DNA of 64,000 nucleotides from NCBI RefSeq assembly GCF_002355335.1, contig NZ_AP014946.1:945501-1009500 (forward strand). The letters are read 5' to 3'. A program made the translations under genes and the position numbers. The notes beneath the pieces are model-generated. The model was given only the letters and a program-made list of their open reading frames with translations. It did no database searches and was not told the origin of the DNA. Source of the DNA: Variibacter gotjawalensis. GTDB taxonomy: Bacteria > Pseudomonadota > Alphaproteobacteria > Rhizobiales > Xanthobacteraceae. Positions 49,777-58,507 of this stretch are shown in pieces (the stretch's first letter is position 1; each line of letters starts with the position of its first letter).

Positions 49777-51147
49777 ATGGCCCGTGACCAAGTCGATATG
49801 ACGCCGATCGAGACGCGCGACGAACTCGTCGCCTGGCTCGAAGCGGGCTGTAAGCCGAAATCCGAATACAAGATCGGCACCGAACACGAGAAGTTCCCGT
49901 TCGCGCTCGGCAGTCATTCGCCGATTCCGTATGACGGTCTGCGCGGCATCAAGGCGCTGCTCGACGGGATGCAGATGCTGCTCGGCTGGGAGCCGATCAC
50001 CGATGCGGGCAACATCATCGGCCTGTTCGATGTGACGGGTGGCGGCGCCATCTCGCTGGAACCAGGCGGCCAATTCGAACTATCCGGTGCGCCGGTCGCG
50101 ACCATTCACCAGACCAGCGCCGAGATCCAGGCACACCTCGCCCAGCTGCGCGAAATCGCGCGCCCGCTCGGCATCGGCTTCCTCGGCCTCGGCATGACGC
50201 CGACCTGGTCGCGCGCCGACATTCCGGTGATGCCGAAGCGCCGCTACAAGATCATGACGAACTATATGCCGAAGGTTGGCACCCTTGGCCTCGACATGAT
50301 GTACCGCACCTGCACGGTGCAGACGAATCTCGACTTCTCGAACGAGCCGGACATGGTCCGCAAGCTGCGCGTCTCGCTCGCGCTGCAGCCGATTGCGACA
50401 GCTTTGTTCGCGAACTCGCCGTTCACCGAAGGCAAGCCGAACGGCTTCCTAACCTTCCGCTCCGAAATTTGGCGCGACACCGACAACCAGCGCGCAGGCA
50501 TGCTGCCGTGGGCGTTCGAGGACGGCATGGGCTTCGAGCGCTGGGTGGACTACGCGCTCGACGTGCCGATGTATTTCGTCAAGCGCGGCGACGATTATGT
50601 CGATGTCGCCGGAAAATCGTTCCGCGATCTGCTCGCCGGTAAACTCGATACACTGCCGGGCGAACGCGCCACGCTCTCAGACTGGTCGAACCATCTGACG
50701 ACGATCTTCCCGGAAGTGCGTCTCAAGAAATACATGGAGATGCGCGGCTCCGACTGCGTCGGTTCGCGCTCGCTGCCGGCACATCCGGCTTTTTGGACCG
50801 GGCTGCTTTACGACGACGATGCGCTCACCGCCGCGTGGGACATCGCGAAGGGCTGGAGCGCCGAAGAACGGCAGAAACTGCGCGACGATGTTCCGCGCTT
50901 TGGTCTCAAGGCAACGATCGGCGGCCGCAGCGTGCGCGACATCGCGCGCGAGTGTCTCGATCTTGCGCATACGGGTCTCAAGCGCCGCGCGAAACTCGAC
51001 AAGCAAGGCAACGACGAGCAGCAGTATCTCGCTCCGCTCGATGCGATCGTCGAAAGCGGTCTGACGCCGGCTGAAGTGCTGCTCGACAAGTTCCACCATG
51101 ATTGGAACGGCAACGTCGATCCGGTCTTCGACGAATACGCATATTGA
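49777..51147 (+). CDS. gshA: glutamate--cysteine ligase
   Basis: 456 residues of the alphaproteobacterial/plant-type gamma-GCS (GCS2). ATG 49777; ATG 49798 is an alternative. Family signs: EYKIGTEHEKFPFALGSHSP, GGGAISLEPGGQFELSGAP, LGLGMTPTWSRADIPVMPK and MEMRGSDCVGSRSLPA. Makes gamma-glutamylcysteine, the first and limiting step of glutathione synthesis, in the cytosol. Plant-type members are redox-controlled by disulfides; Cys positions here cannot be matched by eye. Confidence 0.96.
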   Translation: MARDQVDMTPIETRDELVAWLEAGCKPKSEYKIGTEHEKFPFALGSHSPIPYDGLRGIKALLDGMQMLLGWEPITDAGNIIGLFDVTGGGAISLEPGGQFELSGAPVATIHQTSAEIQAHLAQLREIARPLGIGFLGLGMTPTWSRADIPVMPKRRYKIMTNYMPKVGTLGLDMMYRTCTVQTNLDFSNEPDMVRKLRVSLALQPIATALFANSPFTEGKPNGFLTFRSEIWRDTDNQRAGMLPWAFEDGMGFERWVDYALDVPMYFVKRGDDYVDVAGKSFRDLLAGKLDTLPGERATLSDWSNHLTTIFPEVRLKKYMEMRGSDCVGSRSLPAHPAFWTGLLYDDDALTAAWDIAKGWSAEERQKLRDDVPRFGLKATIGGRSVRDIARECLDLAHTGLKRRAKLDKQGNDEQQYLAPLDAIVESGLTPAEVLLDKFHHDWNGNVDPVFDEYAY

Positions 51148-51314
51148 GCCGTTTCGTTAATCACTCGATGACGTCGATTTTATCGTCACGTCAGTCGATT
51201 GGCTGACGCGCACGCATCACCGCTCGCACGAAAGTCTGCGCGCGGCGTGTCCGGTTTGGCAGAACAATCTCGTCTTGCCTGTTCGGAGGCCGTTCCGTGC
51301 CTCGGAGCGGGTCG

Positions 51315-51893
51315 ATGGGATTCACGAGTCTACATTTTCTGTTGGCGTATGCGCTGGTGCTGATCGTGCCCGGCCCGAACACACTCGCGGTGGCCGGGCA
51401 GGCGGCACTGATGGGGACGCGTCCCGTCGTCCCGCTTGCGCTCGGCATCGCGCTCGGCGCCACTTTGTTGCTCGGTATATCGCATGCGGCCGCGACGACG
51501 CTTGCGCTAGCCGGTTGCTGTCAGCGCATTCTTGCGGCTGCAGCGCTGCTCTACATTGCGTGGCGTATCGCGCGTGCGGGCCGGGCAGAGTTGCAGCCGA
51601 GTCGCGCGCGCATGCAATTCACCGCCGGCGTCGTGACTGCAGTCTGCAATCCCGTAACGATGGCGTTTTTCGTGGCGCAGCTCATCGCGCTCAACACGCA
51701 GCCGCTGTCGCCGTATCACACCGCGATTGTCGTTGGCGGCGTGCCGCTGCTCGCCTTCTGCAACGCGATGCTTGCGGCCGTTCTGTTCTCGCGGCCGCGC
51801 ATCCGTCGCGCCGTGGCGGCGCATCGCGGAATCTTCGCCAATGCCGCTGGACTCATTCTGGCCGGACTGGCGATACGCGTGGCCATCGGCTGA
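51315..51893 (+). CDS. LysE/RhtB-family exporter
   Basis: 192 residues from ATG 51315; a GTG at 51297 is also in frame. Five to six membrane helices; FLLAYALVLIVPGPNTLAVA and GITLG-like ALGIALGATLLLGISHAAAT are family motifs, and CNPVTMAFFVAQLIAL is the conserved helix 4. Exports amino acids or similar compounds. The stop is adjacent to the convergent chrA stop. Confidence 0.85.
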   Translation: MGFTSLHFLLAYALVLIVPGPNTLAVAGQAALMGTRPVVPLALGIALGATLLLGISHAAATTLALAGCCQRILAAAALLYIAWRIARAGRAELQPSRARMQFTAGVVTAVCNPVTMAFFVAQLIALNTQPLSPYHTAIVVGGVPLLAFCNAMLAAVLFSRPRIRRAVAAHRGIFANAAGLILAGLAIRVAIG

Positions 51894-51894
51894 G

Positions 51895-53250
51895 TCACAA
51901 CGCGGAGAGAGCGATCCCGGCAAGTGCGAAGAGGACGAGCGCCGGGATCATCCCAAGCCGGAAATAGAGTACGGCGATGATGGCAGCGGCGGCCAGCACC
52001 GCCGCGCGCCAGTCGATCGAGGCGAAAACCGGCCAGTCCGGCGTGAGGCCGAAGACGTTCAGCGGCTCGACCTTGCGGAAGACGACGTGCAGCGCAAACC
52101 AGACCGCGAGGTTGAGGATGACGCCGACGACGGCGGCCGTGATGGCCGACAATGCGGCGGCGGTGGCGCGATGGTTGCGCAGCGTCTCGACGTAAGGCGC
52201 GCCGAGGAAAATCCAGAGGAAACACGGTGCAAACGTCACCCACGTGGTCAGCAATGCGCCGAGTGCTCCGGCCGCGAGCGGGCTGAGCGCGCCGGGAGCA
52301 CGGTAGGCGGCGAGGAAGCCGACGTGCTGCAGCACGAGGATGAGCGGTCCCGGTGTTGTTTCCGCAAGGCCGAGGCCATCGATCATTTCGCCGGCGTTGA
52401 GCCAACCGAATGTCTCGACGGCGGCCTGTGCCACGTAAGCGAGCACCGCATACGCACCGCCGAAGGTGACGACCGCCATCAGGCTGAAGAACGCGCCGAT
52501 CTCGGTGAACACACTGGCGCGCCCAAGTATGGCGTGTATCAGAACGACAGGGCCGAGCCACAACGGTAGCCAGACCGCGAGCACCGTCAGTGCGCGCCGC
52601 CATGACGGCTCGGCGTGCGTGAGTTCGCCGCGTGCGAACATTGCGTCGATGATGCCGTTTTGCTCCGGCGCGATACTCTCTTTGCTTTTGGCGTTGGAAA
52701 AAACGTCCGGGAAAAGCCAGCCGAGCAATCCGGCCGCCAGAATGACGAGCGGGAACGGCACGCGGAATACATACAGCGCGACGAAAGCCCCAGCCGCGAG
52801 TGCAATCATCGCGCGGCTCTTCAGCGCGCGCTTGCCGATCCGCATCACGGCTTCGACGACGATCGCGAGCACCGCGGCTTTGATGCCGAAAAAAGCCGCA
52901 TCGACCAGCGGCAGGCTGCGATAGAACACATAGAGCGTGCTGAGCGCGAGCATCACGAGCGCGCCGGGGATCACGAACAACAGGCCGGCGATGAGGCCGC
53001 CGATCGTGCGATGCATCAGCCAACCGATATAGACGGCGAGTTGCTGCGCCTCCGGACCCGGCAGCAGCATGCAGTAATTCAGCGCATGCAGGAATCGCTG
53101 CTCGCCGATCCAGTGCCGCTCTTCGACGAGTTCGCGGTGCATCAGCGCGATCTGTCCGGCGGGTCCGCCGAAGCTCAGGCAGCCAATGCGCGCCCACACT
53201 TTGGTCGCTTGTGCGAGCGTTGGTGGTTGCGTGTTAGCCGGTTGTTCCAC
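51895..53250 (-). CDS. chrA: chromate efflux transporter ChrA, bidomain type
   Basis: 451 residues from GTG 53250, with AAGGA seven bases upstream; a longer frame from 53463 would overlap the peptidase gene. Two CHR domains: the first has RIGCLSFGGPAGQIALMHRE and LPGPEAQQLAVYIGW, the second FFSLMAVVTFGGAYAVLAYV and LAETTPGPLILVLQHVGFLA. About ten membrane helices. Exports chromate by exchange or proton motive force, though native substrates of many members are unproven. 10 bp after the peptidase gene. Confidence 0.92.
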   Translation of the reverse strand: MEQPANTQPPTLAQATKVWARIGCLSFGGPAGQIALMHRELVEERHWIGEQRFLHALNYCMLLPGPEAQQLAVYIGWLMHRTIGGLIAGLLFVIPGALVMLALSTLYVFYRSLPLVDAAFFGIKAAVLAIVVEAVMRIGKRALKSRAMIALAAGAFVALYVFRVPFPLVILAAGLLGWLFPDVFSNAKSKESIAPEQNGIIDAMFARGELTHAEPSWRRALTVLAVWLPLWLGPVVLIHAILGRASVFTEIGAFFSLMAVVTFGGAYAVLAYVAQAAVETFGWLNAGEMIDGLGLAETTPGPLILVLQHVGFLAAYRAPGALSPLAAGALGALLTTWVTFAPCFLWIFLGAPYVETLRNHRATAAALSAITAAVVGVILNLAVWFALHVVFRKVEPLNVFGLTPDWPVFASIDWRAAVLAAAAIIAVLYFRLGMIPALVLFALAGIALSAL

Positions 53251-53260
53251 CGACGAATCC

Positions 53261-53680
53261 TTATGCGACGCTGGCCTCGATCGCTTCCATATCCTCGTCC
53301 GAGAGGCCGAAGTGGTGACCGATCTCATGGATGAGGACGTGGCTGACCACGGTGCCGATCGTCTCTTCGTGCTCGGCCCAGTAATCGAGGATCGGCCGCC
53401 GATAGAGCCAAACCATATTCGGCATCCGGGCGACATCGCCTTCCGATTGAAACGGCAGGCCAATGCCCTCGAACAGCCCGAGCAGATCGAACTCGCTTTC
53501 GAGCCCCATCTTCTTCAACACCTCGTCGGTCGCAAAATCCTCGACCCTAATGACGAGATCGCGACAAAGCGCGCGGAAGGTCTCGGGCAGCCGCGCGAAT
53601 TCCTCGCGCGCCATCTGCTCCATTTCGCCGAGATCGGGCGCCGTCAGGTCGCGGCGCAGAGGTGTCGTGGTGGCGTCCAT
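53261..53680 (-). CDS. metallopeptidase-family (zincin-like) protein
   Basis: 139 residues. Zinc motif HEIGHHFGLSD (HExxH plus a downstream His and Asp) near the C-terminus, in a minimal zincin of the DUF1025 kind; MVWLYRRPILDYWAEHEE precedes it. Substrate unknown. Shares a transcript with chrA downstream. Confidence 0.9.
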   Translation of the reverse strand: MDATTTPLRRDLTAPDLGEMEQMAREEFARLPETFRALCRDLVIRVEDFATDEVLKKMGLESEFDLLGLFEGIGLPFQSEGDVARMPNMVWLYRRPILDYWAEHEETIGTVVSHVLIHEIGHHFGLSDEDMEAIEASVA

Positions 53681-53682
53681 AT

Positions 53683-53733
53683 CACTTCAGGATGCAGGTC
53701 ACTTCAGGATGCAGGTCACTTCAGGATGTAAGT
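53683..53733. repeat. three tandem 17-bp repeats at the 3' end of a gene
   Basis: CACTTCAGGATGCAGGT occurs at 53683-53699 and 53700-53716, and a version with two changes at 53717-53733. The third unit is the coding end (ACATCCTGAAGTGA on the minus strand) of the 77-residue gene, so the array grew by duplication of that gene's 3' end, and each unit carries another in-frame-looking TGA. Confidence 0.9.
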
Positions 53734-53949
53734 GACGAAGAGGTAGATCGCCAACCCGATGACACCTAGCAGGCTTAGGCCCCGGCCGATCCGTCGGCCC
53801 CATAGCTCGATCGCATCGTCCGCCGGATCGTTTGGGTCGCGGCCCGCGAAATGTTCGCCGGCCTTTTGCGCGTTGGCCATGGCCGATTGCGCAAAGGTCT
53901 GCGATTCCGGGATCTGCGCGACGGGGTCAGGTTTGGGCTTGTCGGTCAT
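53716..53949 (-). CDS. small single-span membrane protein
   Basis: 77 residues. An acidic, Pro-rich N-terminus (MTDKPKPDPVAQIPESQTFA) leads to a C-terminal membrane helix (GRGLSLLGVIGLAIYLFVTY) ending in ILK, so it is probably tail-anchored in the inner membrane. No family recognised. Its 3' end is triplicated in the DNA after the stop. Confidence 0.7.
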   Translation of the reverse strand: MTDKPKPDPVAQIPESQTFAQSAMANAQKAGEHFAGRDPNDPADDAIELWGRRIGRGLSLLGVIGLAIYLFVTYILK

Positions 53950-54067
53950 GCCGTGACCCTAAACCAACAGCTGCCCGGAAACCAAAGCTTGGCGAGGGCT
54001 GAACGGTTTGTGATCCGGCGGCGTTCTGCTTAAAGTTAGGCCGGGCAAGGAATACAAAGGGAACCCG

Positions 54068-54355
54068 ATGCGGGCGAAGGTTTTGATCGTAGCGGCGGCT
54101 TTCGGCTTGGCGGCGCTCGCTCCGGCTTCGGCCGAACAGGCGCGCCCGGGCATTGCGAAGGCTCGTGAGGACGTATCGTCGCAGAACCGTCGACGCGCCC
54201 GCGTGACGGTGCGCCCGCGTCGCTATGACACCGGGGATCGTCCGCTCTACACGAGCGACCGGCGCGAATGCCGTGCGACCTTCGAGGAGCGCAACATTCC
54301 GCAATGGGGTGGTCGCGTGCTCTACGCGGGTCAGACCTGCCGCTGGGTCCGTTGA
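54068..54355 (+). CDS. small secreted basic protein
   Basis: 95 residues with a Sec signal peptide (MRAKVLIVAAAFGLAALAPA, cut after ASA). The mature part is arginine-rich (NRRRARVTVRPRRYDTGDRP) and ends with Cys-containing TSDRRECRATFEERNIPQWG and QTCRWVR; two Cys may form a disulfide. A similar Cys/Trp-ended tail is seen in many small alphaproteobacterial exported proteins. Function unknown. Confidence 0.75.
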   Translation: MRAKVLIVAAAFGLAALAPASAEQARPGIAKAREDVSSQNRRRARVTVRPRRYDTGDRPLYTSDRRECRATFEERNIPQWGGRVLYAGQTCRWVR

Positions 54356-54423
54356 TCGATCTTCCGTCGTAAGGCGAAATTGAAAACGACGCGTCGACCA
54401 ACAAGACGCGCGGAGGAAACGTC

Positions 54424-55512
54424 ATGAAGCTCGGCTTCTTCACGATGCCGATTCATCCACTGAATAAGGATTGGCAGCTGTCGCTGCGCGAGGACCGCGA
54501 AGCTTTCATGCTGGCTGAGGATCTCGGCTTCGTCGAAGGCTATGTCGGCGAGCATGTCACCGATCTTGCCGAGAACATCACGTCGTCGATGATGTTCCTG
54601 GCATCGCTGGCAGGTGTCACCAGCCGCATTCGTCTCGGAACCGGTACGCTCAACATGCCGAACCAGCATCCCGCGATGGTTGCCGCGCAAGCCGCGATGC
54701 TCGATCACATGCTGAACGGCCGCTTCATCATGGGCATTTCGCCGGGCGGTTTGCTGTCGGACGCGGAGGTGTTCGGCAATCTCGATCAAGACCGCAACGC
54801 GATGTTCCTCGAGGCGATCAATCACGTGCTCGCGATCTGGGAGCGCGATCCGCCGTACAACATCGAAGGCAAATATTGGAACATCAAGATCGAGCGGCAT
54901 CTGATGCCGGAACTCGGTCAAGGCATCATCGGTAAGCCGCTGCAGAAGCCGCATCCTCCCATCGTCGTGATGGCGACCGCGCCGTTCTCCAAGGGTATCG
55001 CGGAAGCGGCAGCGCGCGGCTGGGGTCCGGTATCGGCAAACTTCCTGATGCCGGTCTGGGTGAAGAGCCACTGGGGCAAATATGTCGAAGGCTGCGAGCG
55101 CGTCGGGCGCACTGTCGATGCCGCCAACTGGCGCGTCGCCAAGACAATCTTCGTTGCCGACGACGACAAGACCGCGAAGGACTATGCGACCGGCCCGCAC
55201 AGCCCTTATCGCTTTTACTTCGAGCAGCTGCTGACCAAGATAAAAAAGGCCGGCCGCCTTGAAATCTTCAAGACGCACCGTGATCAACCGGACGACGAGG
55301 TAACGCTCGACGCCGTCTGCGACAAGCTCATCACTTACGGTTCGCCCGAGAAGGTCGCGGACGAATTGCTGGCCTTCCGCGAGACAGTCGGTGACTTCGG
55401 CACGCTGCTCTATGCCGGACAGGATTGGAAAGACCCGACCTTCGGCCGCCGCTCGATGGTGCTGCTCGCCGAGAAGGTCCTGCCGAAGATCAACGCGGCA
55501 ATCGGACGATAA
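54424..55512 (+). CDS. LLM-class flavin-dependent oxidoreductase
   Basis: 362 residues, luciferase-like TIM barrel: MKLGFFTMPIHPLNKDWQLS, EDLGFVEGYVGEHVTDL, RIRLGTGTLNMPNQHPAMVA and RFIMGISPGG, the last lining the flavin site. An FMNH2 or F420-type monooxygenase or reductase acting on a small organic compound; substrate unknown. A Phd/ParE module follows. Confidence 0.92.
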   Translation: MKLGFFTMPIHPLNKDWQLSLREDREAFMLAEDLGFVEGYVGEHVTDLAENITSSMMFLASLAGVTSRIRLGTGTLNMPNQHPAMVAAQAAMLDHMLNGRFIMGISPGGLLSDAEVFGNLDQDRNAMFLEAINHVLAIWERDPPYNIEGKYWNIKIERHLMPELGQGIIGKPLQKPHPPIVVMATAPFSKGIAEAAARGWGPVSANFLMPVWVKSHWGKYVEGCERVGRTVDAANWRVAKTIFVADDDKTAKDYATGPHSPYRFYFEQLLTKIKKAGRLEIFKTHRDQPDDEVTLDAVCDKLITYGSPEKVADELLAFRETVGDFGTLLYAGQDWKDPTFGRRSMVLLAEKVLPKINAAIGR

Positions 55513-55521
55513 GTCTATCGG

Positions 55522-55552
55522 TCGGACCGAATTCGGACTATATTTGGTCCGA
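55522..55552 (+). promoter_or_regulatory. operator/promoter of the Phd-ParE module
   Basis: Inverted repeat TCGGACC-N17-GGTCCGA with a TATATT -10-like box (55539-55544) inside it, 11 bp upstream of the antitoxin ATG. Overlap of operator and -10 box suits autorepression by the antitoxin. Confidence 0.55.
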
Positions 55553-55562
55553 TGAGGTGCCG

Positions 55563-55841
55563 ATGAAGCTCACCAATCGCGTCAAACCGATCAGCTACCT
55601 GAAGGCCAACGCCACCGAGATCATCCGCGAGCTCGGCGAGGGCGCGGAGCCGCTCGTCATCACGCAACGCGGCGAAGCGAAAGCCGTGCTGGTCGATCTT
55701 GCTGAATATGAGGCGACGCTAGAGACGTTGGCGCTTCTTGAGATGTTGGCCGCGGGTGAAGCCGAATATGAAGCTGGGCGATACAGTCCCGCATCCGAAG
55801 TCTTCCAGCGAATTCGAGGGCGCGCGAAGAAACGGAAATGA
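55563..55841 (+). CDS. Phd/YefM-family antitoxin
   Basis: 92 residues from ATG 55563. The Phd fold: VKPISYLKANATEIIRELGE, then PLVITQRGEAKAVLVDLAEY, which binds DNA. The C-terminal half (LALLEMLAAGEAEYEAGRYS) wraps the toxin. Overlaps the toxin start by 4 bp (ATGA). Confidence 0.92.
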   Translation: MKLTNRVKPISYLKANATEIIRELGEGAEPLVITQRGEAKAVLVDLAEYEATLETLALLEMLAAGEAEYEAGRYSPASEVFQRIRGRAKKRK

Positions 55842-56161
55842 GCTTTCGTGTCGTCATTCTCCGGGTTGCAGAGCGCGACTTGGAAAGCATCTACGATTTT
55901 ATCGCAGCGCAGGATGGAGATGCCGTGGCGTTGCGCATCGTCGCGGGTATTGAAGAACGTTGCCGCACACTCGCTGAATTTCCGGAGCGCGGAAATGTCC
56001 CGAAGGAACTGCAGCACCGCAAAAGGCGCACCTATCGCGAACTTCACTACAAACCTTATCGGATCATCTACCGGGTCGCAGGCGACGACGTTATCGTCTC
56101 GCTGATTGCGGACGGACGCCGCGAGATGCAGCGGCTCTTCAAAGAGAGGCTACGTCGCTAG
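55838..56161 (+). CDS. RelE/ParE-family toxin
   Basis: 107 residues. ParE/RelE fold: VVILRVAERDLESIYDFIAA, then the conserved RTYRELHYKPYRIIYRVAGD and VSLIADGRREMQ. Could cut mRNA on the ribosome or poison gyrase. Partner of the antitoxin directly upstream. Confidence 0.92.
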   Translation: MSFRVVILRVAERDLESIYDFIAAQDGDAVALRIVAGIEERCRTLAEFPERGNVPKELQHRKRRTYRELHYKPYRIIYRVAGDDVIVSLIADGRREMQRLFKERLRR

Positions 56162-56230
56162 CAAGCTTGACTGTGCCGCCGTAGGCCCGCTCACTGTCGC
56201 CTTCCCAAAAAGCATCCAAGGAGAGTTCCA

Positions 56231-56554
56231 GTGCTTCTCGACGTTCGCACCTATCGCACCAAGCCGGGCAAGCTCAACGCGCAGATCGCGCTCTACGAGA
56301 AGCATGGCCGCGCCGCGCAAGTCCGTCACCTCGGTGAACCCGTCGTGTGGGCGACGACCGAGACCGGCACCGTCAACACCTACCTGCATATCTGGGCCTA
56401 TCAGGACGCCGCCGACCGCTCCAAGCGCCGCGCGGCCATGCAGGCCGATCCCGAATGGCAGGAGTTCCTCAAGATCAGCGGTGAAGCTGGCTATCTCGAA
56501 CATCAGCAGAACTCGCTGATGATCCCGGCCGCTTTCGCGCCGATCAAGCGGTAG
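56231..56554 (+). CDS. NIPSNAP-family protein
   Basis: 107 residues, GTG start after AAGGAGA. A small ferredoxin-like fold: LLDVRTYRTKPGKLNAQIAL, then YLHIWAYQDAADRSKRRAAM and DPEWQEFLK. Bacterial NIPSNAP proteins often stand near catabolic genes; function unknown. A family A repeat follows. Confidence 0.88.
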   Translation: MLLDVRTYRTKPGKLNAQIALYEKHGRAAQVRHLGEPVVWATTETGTVNTYLHIWAYQDAADRSKRRAAMQADPEWQEFLKISGEAGYLEHQQNSLMIPAAFAPIKR

Positions 56555-56572
56555 AAGCTGCCAAATATTCTG

Positions 56573-56658
56573 CGTCATGGCCCGGCTTGTCCGGGCCATT
56601 CACGTTTTGAGCCGACAAAGTAAAGACGTGGATGGCCCGCATAAAGCGGGCCATGACG
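56573..56658. repeat. palindromic repeat, family A, two-arm copy
   Basis: An 86-bp copy: left arm 56573-56604 (CGTCATGGCCCGGCTTGTCC and on), right arm 56627-56658 (GTGGATGGCCCGCATAAAGC and on), 22 bp between. It lies 19 bp after the NIPSNAP stop. Confidence 0.9.
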
Positions 56659-56745
56659 ATCGTGAATGACGGGCCTGCCGCGTGACTTGATTCTCGCGCC
56701 GATGCCACGCACAACCGGGGCAAGATATTCTCCGGAGATACAGTG

Positions 56746-58431
56746 ATGCGTGGCAAGGACAACACCCGCTCGGCCGCCGAAGTGCTGGTCGATCATCTGA
56801 TCACCAATGGGGTGAACCACGCCTTCTGCGTACCGGGCGAGAGCTACCTCGCCGTCCTCGACGCTTTCCACGATCGCGAGATCAACATCACGGTCTGCCG
56901 CCAGGAAGGCGGCGCCGCCATGATGGCGGAGGCGGTCGGCAAGCTGACGGGCCGTCCCGGTATCTGTTTCGTCACCCGAGGTCCCGGCGCGACCAACGCA
57001 TCGGCCGGCGTACATATCGCCAAACAGGACTCGACGCCGATGATCCTGTTCGTCGGCCAGATCGGCCGCGACATGCGCGAGCGCGAAGCGTTCCAGGAAC
57101 TCGATTACCGCGCCGTGTTCGGCACGATGGCGAAATGGGCGACCGAGATCGACGATCCGGCGCGCATTCCCGAAATCGTCTCCCGCGCGTTTTATGAGGC
57201 GACATCAGGCCGCCCGGGTCCGGTCGTCATCGCGCTGCCTGAAGACATGCTGACCGAGCGCCTCAACGTGCCGGAAGCCGTGCCGGCCGAACTCGTCGAG
57301 ACCTATCCGGGCCTCAACGAAATGGCGCGTCTGCAGAAGATGCTGTGGGCCGCGAAGAAGCCAATCGTCATTCTGGGCGGCACGCGCTGGTCGCCGAATG
57401 CGTGCGCTTCGGTCGCGCGCTTCGCCGAACGTTTTCAGATCCCGGTCGCAACGTCGTTCCGCCGCGCGATGCTGTTCGATCAGACGCACGCTTGCTACGC
57501 GGGCGATTTCGGCATCGGTCCGAATCCGACGTTGCTCAACTACGTGAAGGAAAGCGATCTCGTCATTCTGGTCGGTGGCCGCATGGGCGAGATGCCCTCG
57601 CAAGGCTACACGCTGTGGGACATTCCGAATCCGAAAAAGCCGCTGGTGCATGTGCATCCGGGCGTCGAGGAGCTCGGCCGCGTCTATCGTCCGACGCTCG
57701 CGATCAACGCCTCGCCGACCGCATTCGCCGCCGCGCTCGAAGGCGTGCAGCCGCCGACGACCATCGGATGGAGCGGTGAAGCTAAGCGCCTACATGACGG
57801 TTATCTCGGCTGGACCGACAAGGCGACTGAAGTGCCCGGCGCCGTCAACATGGGCGAGATCATCATCCACCTGCGTGAGACGCTGCCGGACGATGCGATC
57901 ATCTGCAACGGCGCAGGCAACTTCGCGACCTGGGTGCATCGCTTCTATCGCTTCCGCAAATTCGCAACGCAGCTCGCACCGACGTCGGGCTCGATGGGCT
58001 ACGGCTTGCCGGCGGCGGTTGGTGCGAAGCGCGCATTCCCGGATCGCACCGTCGTGTGCGTCGCCGGTGACGGCGACTATCTGATGCACGGTCAGGAATT
58101 CGCGACCGCGGTGCAGTACGATCTGCCGATCATCGTCATCGTGATGGACAACTCGATGTACGGCACGATCCGCATGCACCAGGAGCGCGAATATCCGGGC
58201 CGCATCTCGGCGACCGCGCTCAAGAACCCGGACTTTGCGGCTTACGCGCGCGCCTTCGGTGGCTTCGGTGCGACGGTCGAGAAGACGGCGGACTTCGCCA
58301 AGGCGCTCGAAGACGCACAGAAGTCCGGCAAGCCTTCGATCATCCACGTGAAGGTCGATCAGCAGGCGATCACTCCGTCGACCACGATCGACAAACTGCG
58401 CGAGACGGCGCTCGCCAGGCAAAAAAGCTAG
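56746..58431 (+). CDS. thiamine-diphosphate enzyme, acetolactate synthase-like
   Basis: 561 residues; GTG 56743 is an alternative start. Three ThDP domains: pyrimidine-binding with activating Glu in CRQEGGAAMMAEAVGKLTG, a central domain, and a pyrophosphate domain with GDGDYLMHGQEFATAVQYDL and the Asn of MDNSMYGTIRM (GDG-x26-N motif). Could be a benzoylformate decarboxylase-, oxalyl-CoA decarboxylase- or acetolactate synthase-like enzyme; I cannot separate them. No ilvN small subunit gene nearby, so an amino acid biosynthetic role is less likely. A TetR regulator follows. Confidence 0.9.
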   Translation: MRGKDNTRSAAEVLVDHLITNGVNHAFCVPGESYLAVLDAFHDREINITVCRQEGGAAMMAEAVGKLTGRPGICFVTRGPGATNASAGVHIAKQDSTPMILFVGQIGRDMREREAFQELDYRAVFGTMAKWATEIDDPARIPEIVSRAFYEATSGRPGPVVIALPEDMLTERLNVPEAVPAELVETYPGLNEMARLQKMLWAAKKPIVILGGTRWSPNACASVARFAERFQIPVATSFRRAMLFDQTHACYAGDFGIGPNPTLLNYVKESDLVILVGGRMGEMPSQGYTLWDIPNPKKPLVHVHPGVEELGRVYRPTLAINASPTAFAAALEGVQPPTTIGWSGEAKRLHDGYLGWTDKATEVPGAVNMGEIIIHLRETLPDDAIICNGAGNFATWVHRFYRFRKFATQLAPTSGSMGYGLPAAVGAKRAFPDRTVVCVAGDGDYLMHGQEFATAVQYDLPIIVIVMDNSMYGTIRMHQEREYPGRISATALKNPDFAAYARAFGGFGATVEKTADFAKALEDAQKSGKPSIIHVKVDQQAITPSTTIDKLRETALARQKS

Positions 58432-58507
58432 GACGCACGCTCAGGTTGAAGATCGAGGCTTTTCATCTGTTCTGAATCGTGGTTCGCTCTTTCAAAAGGG
58501 GCGAATC

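Noticed and set aside
51160-51225. Shared operator with 25895-25925 (GTCAG ... CTGAC inverted repeat)
   Set aside because: Both have GTCAG and CTGACGC, but spacer length differs (5 and 8-10 bases) and the context is unrelated; too short to claim a common regulator.
53683-53733. CRISPR-like array
   Set aside because: Three head-to-tail copies with no spacers; a simple tandem duplication of a gene end.
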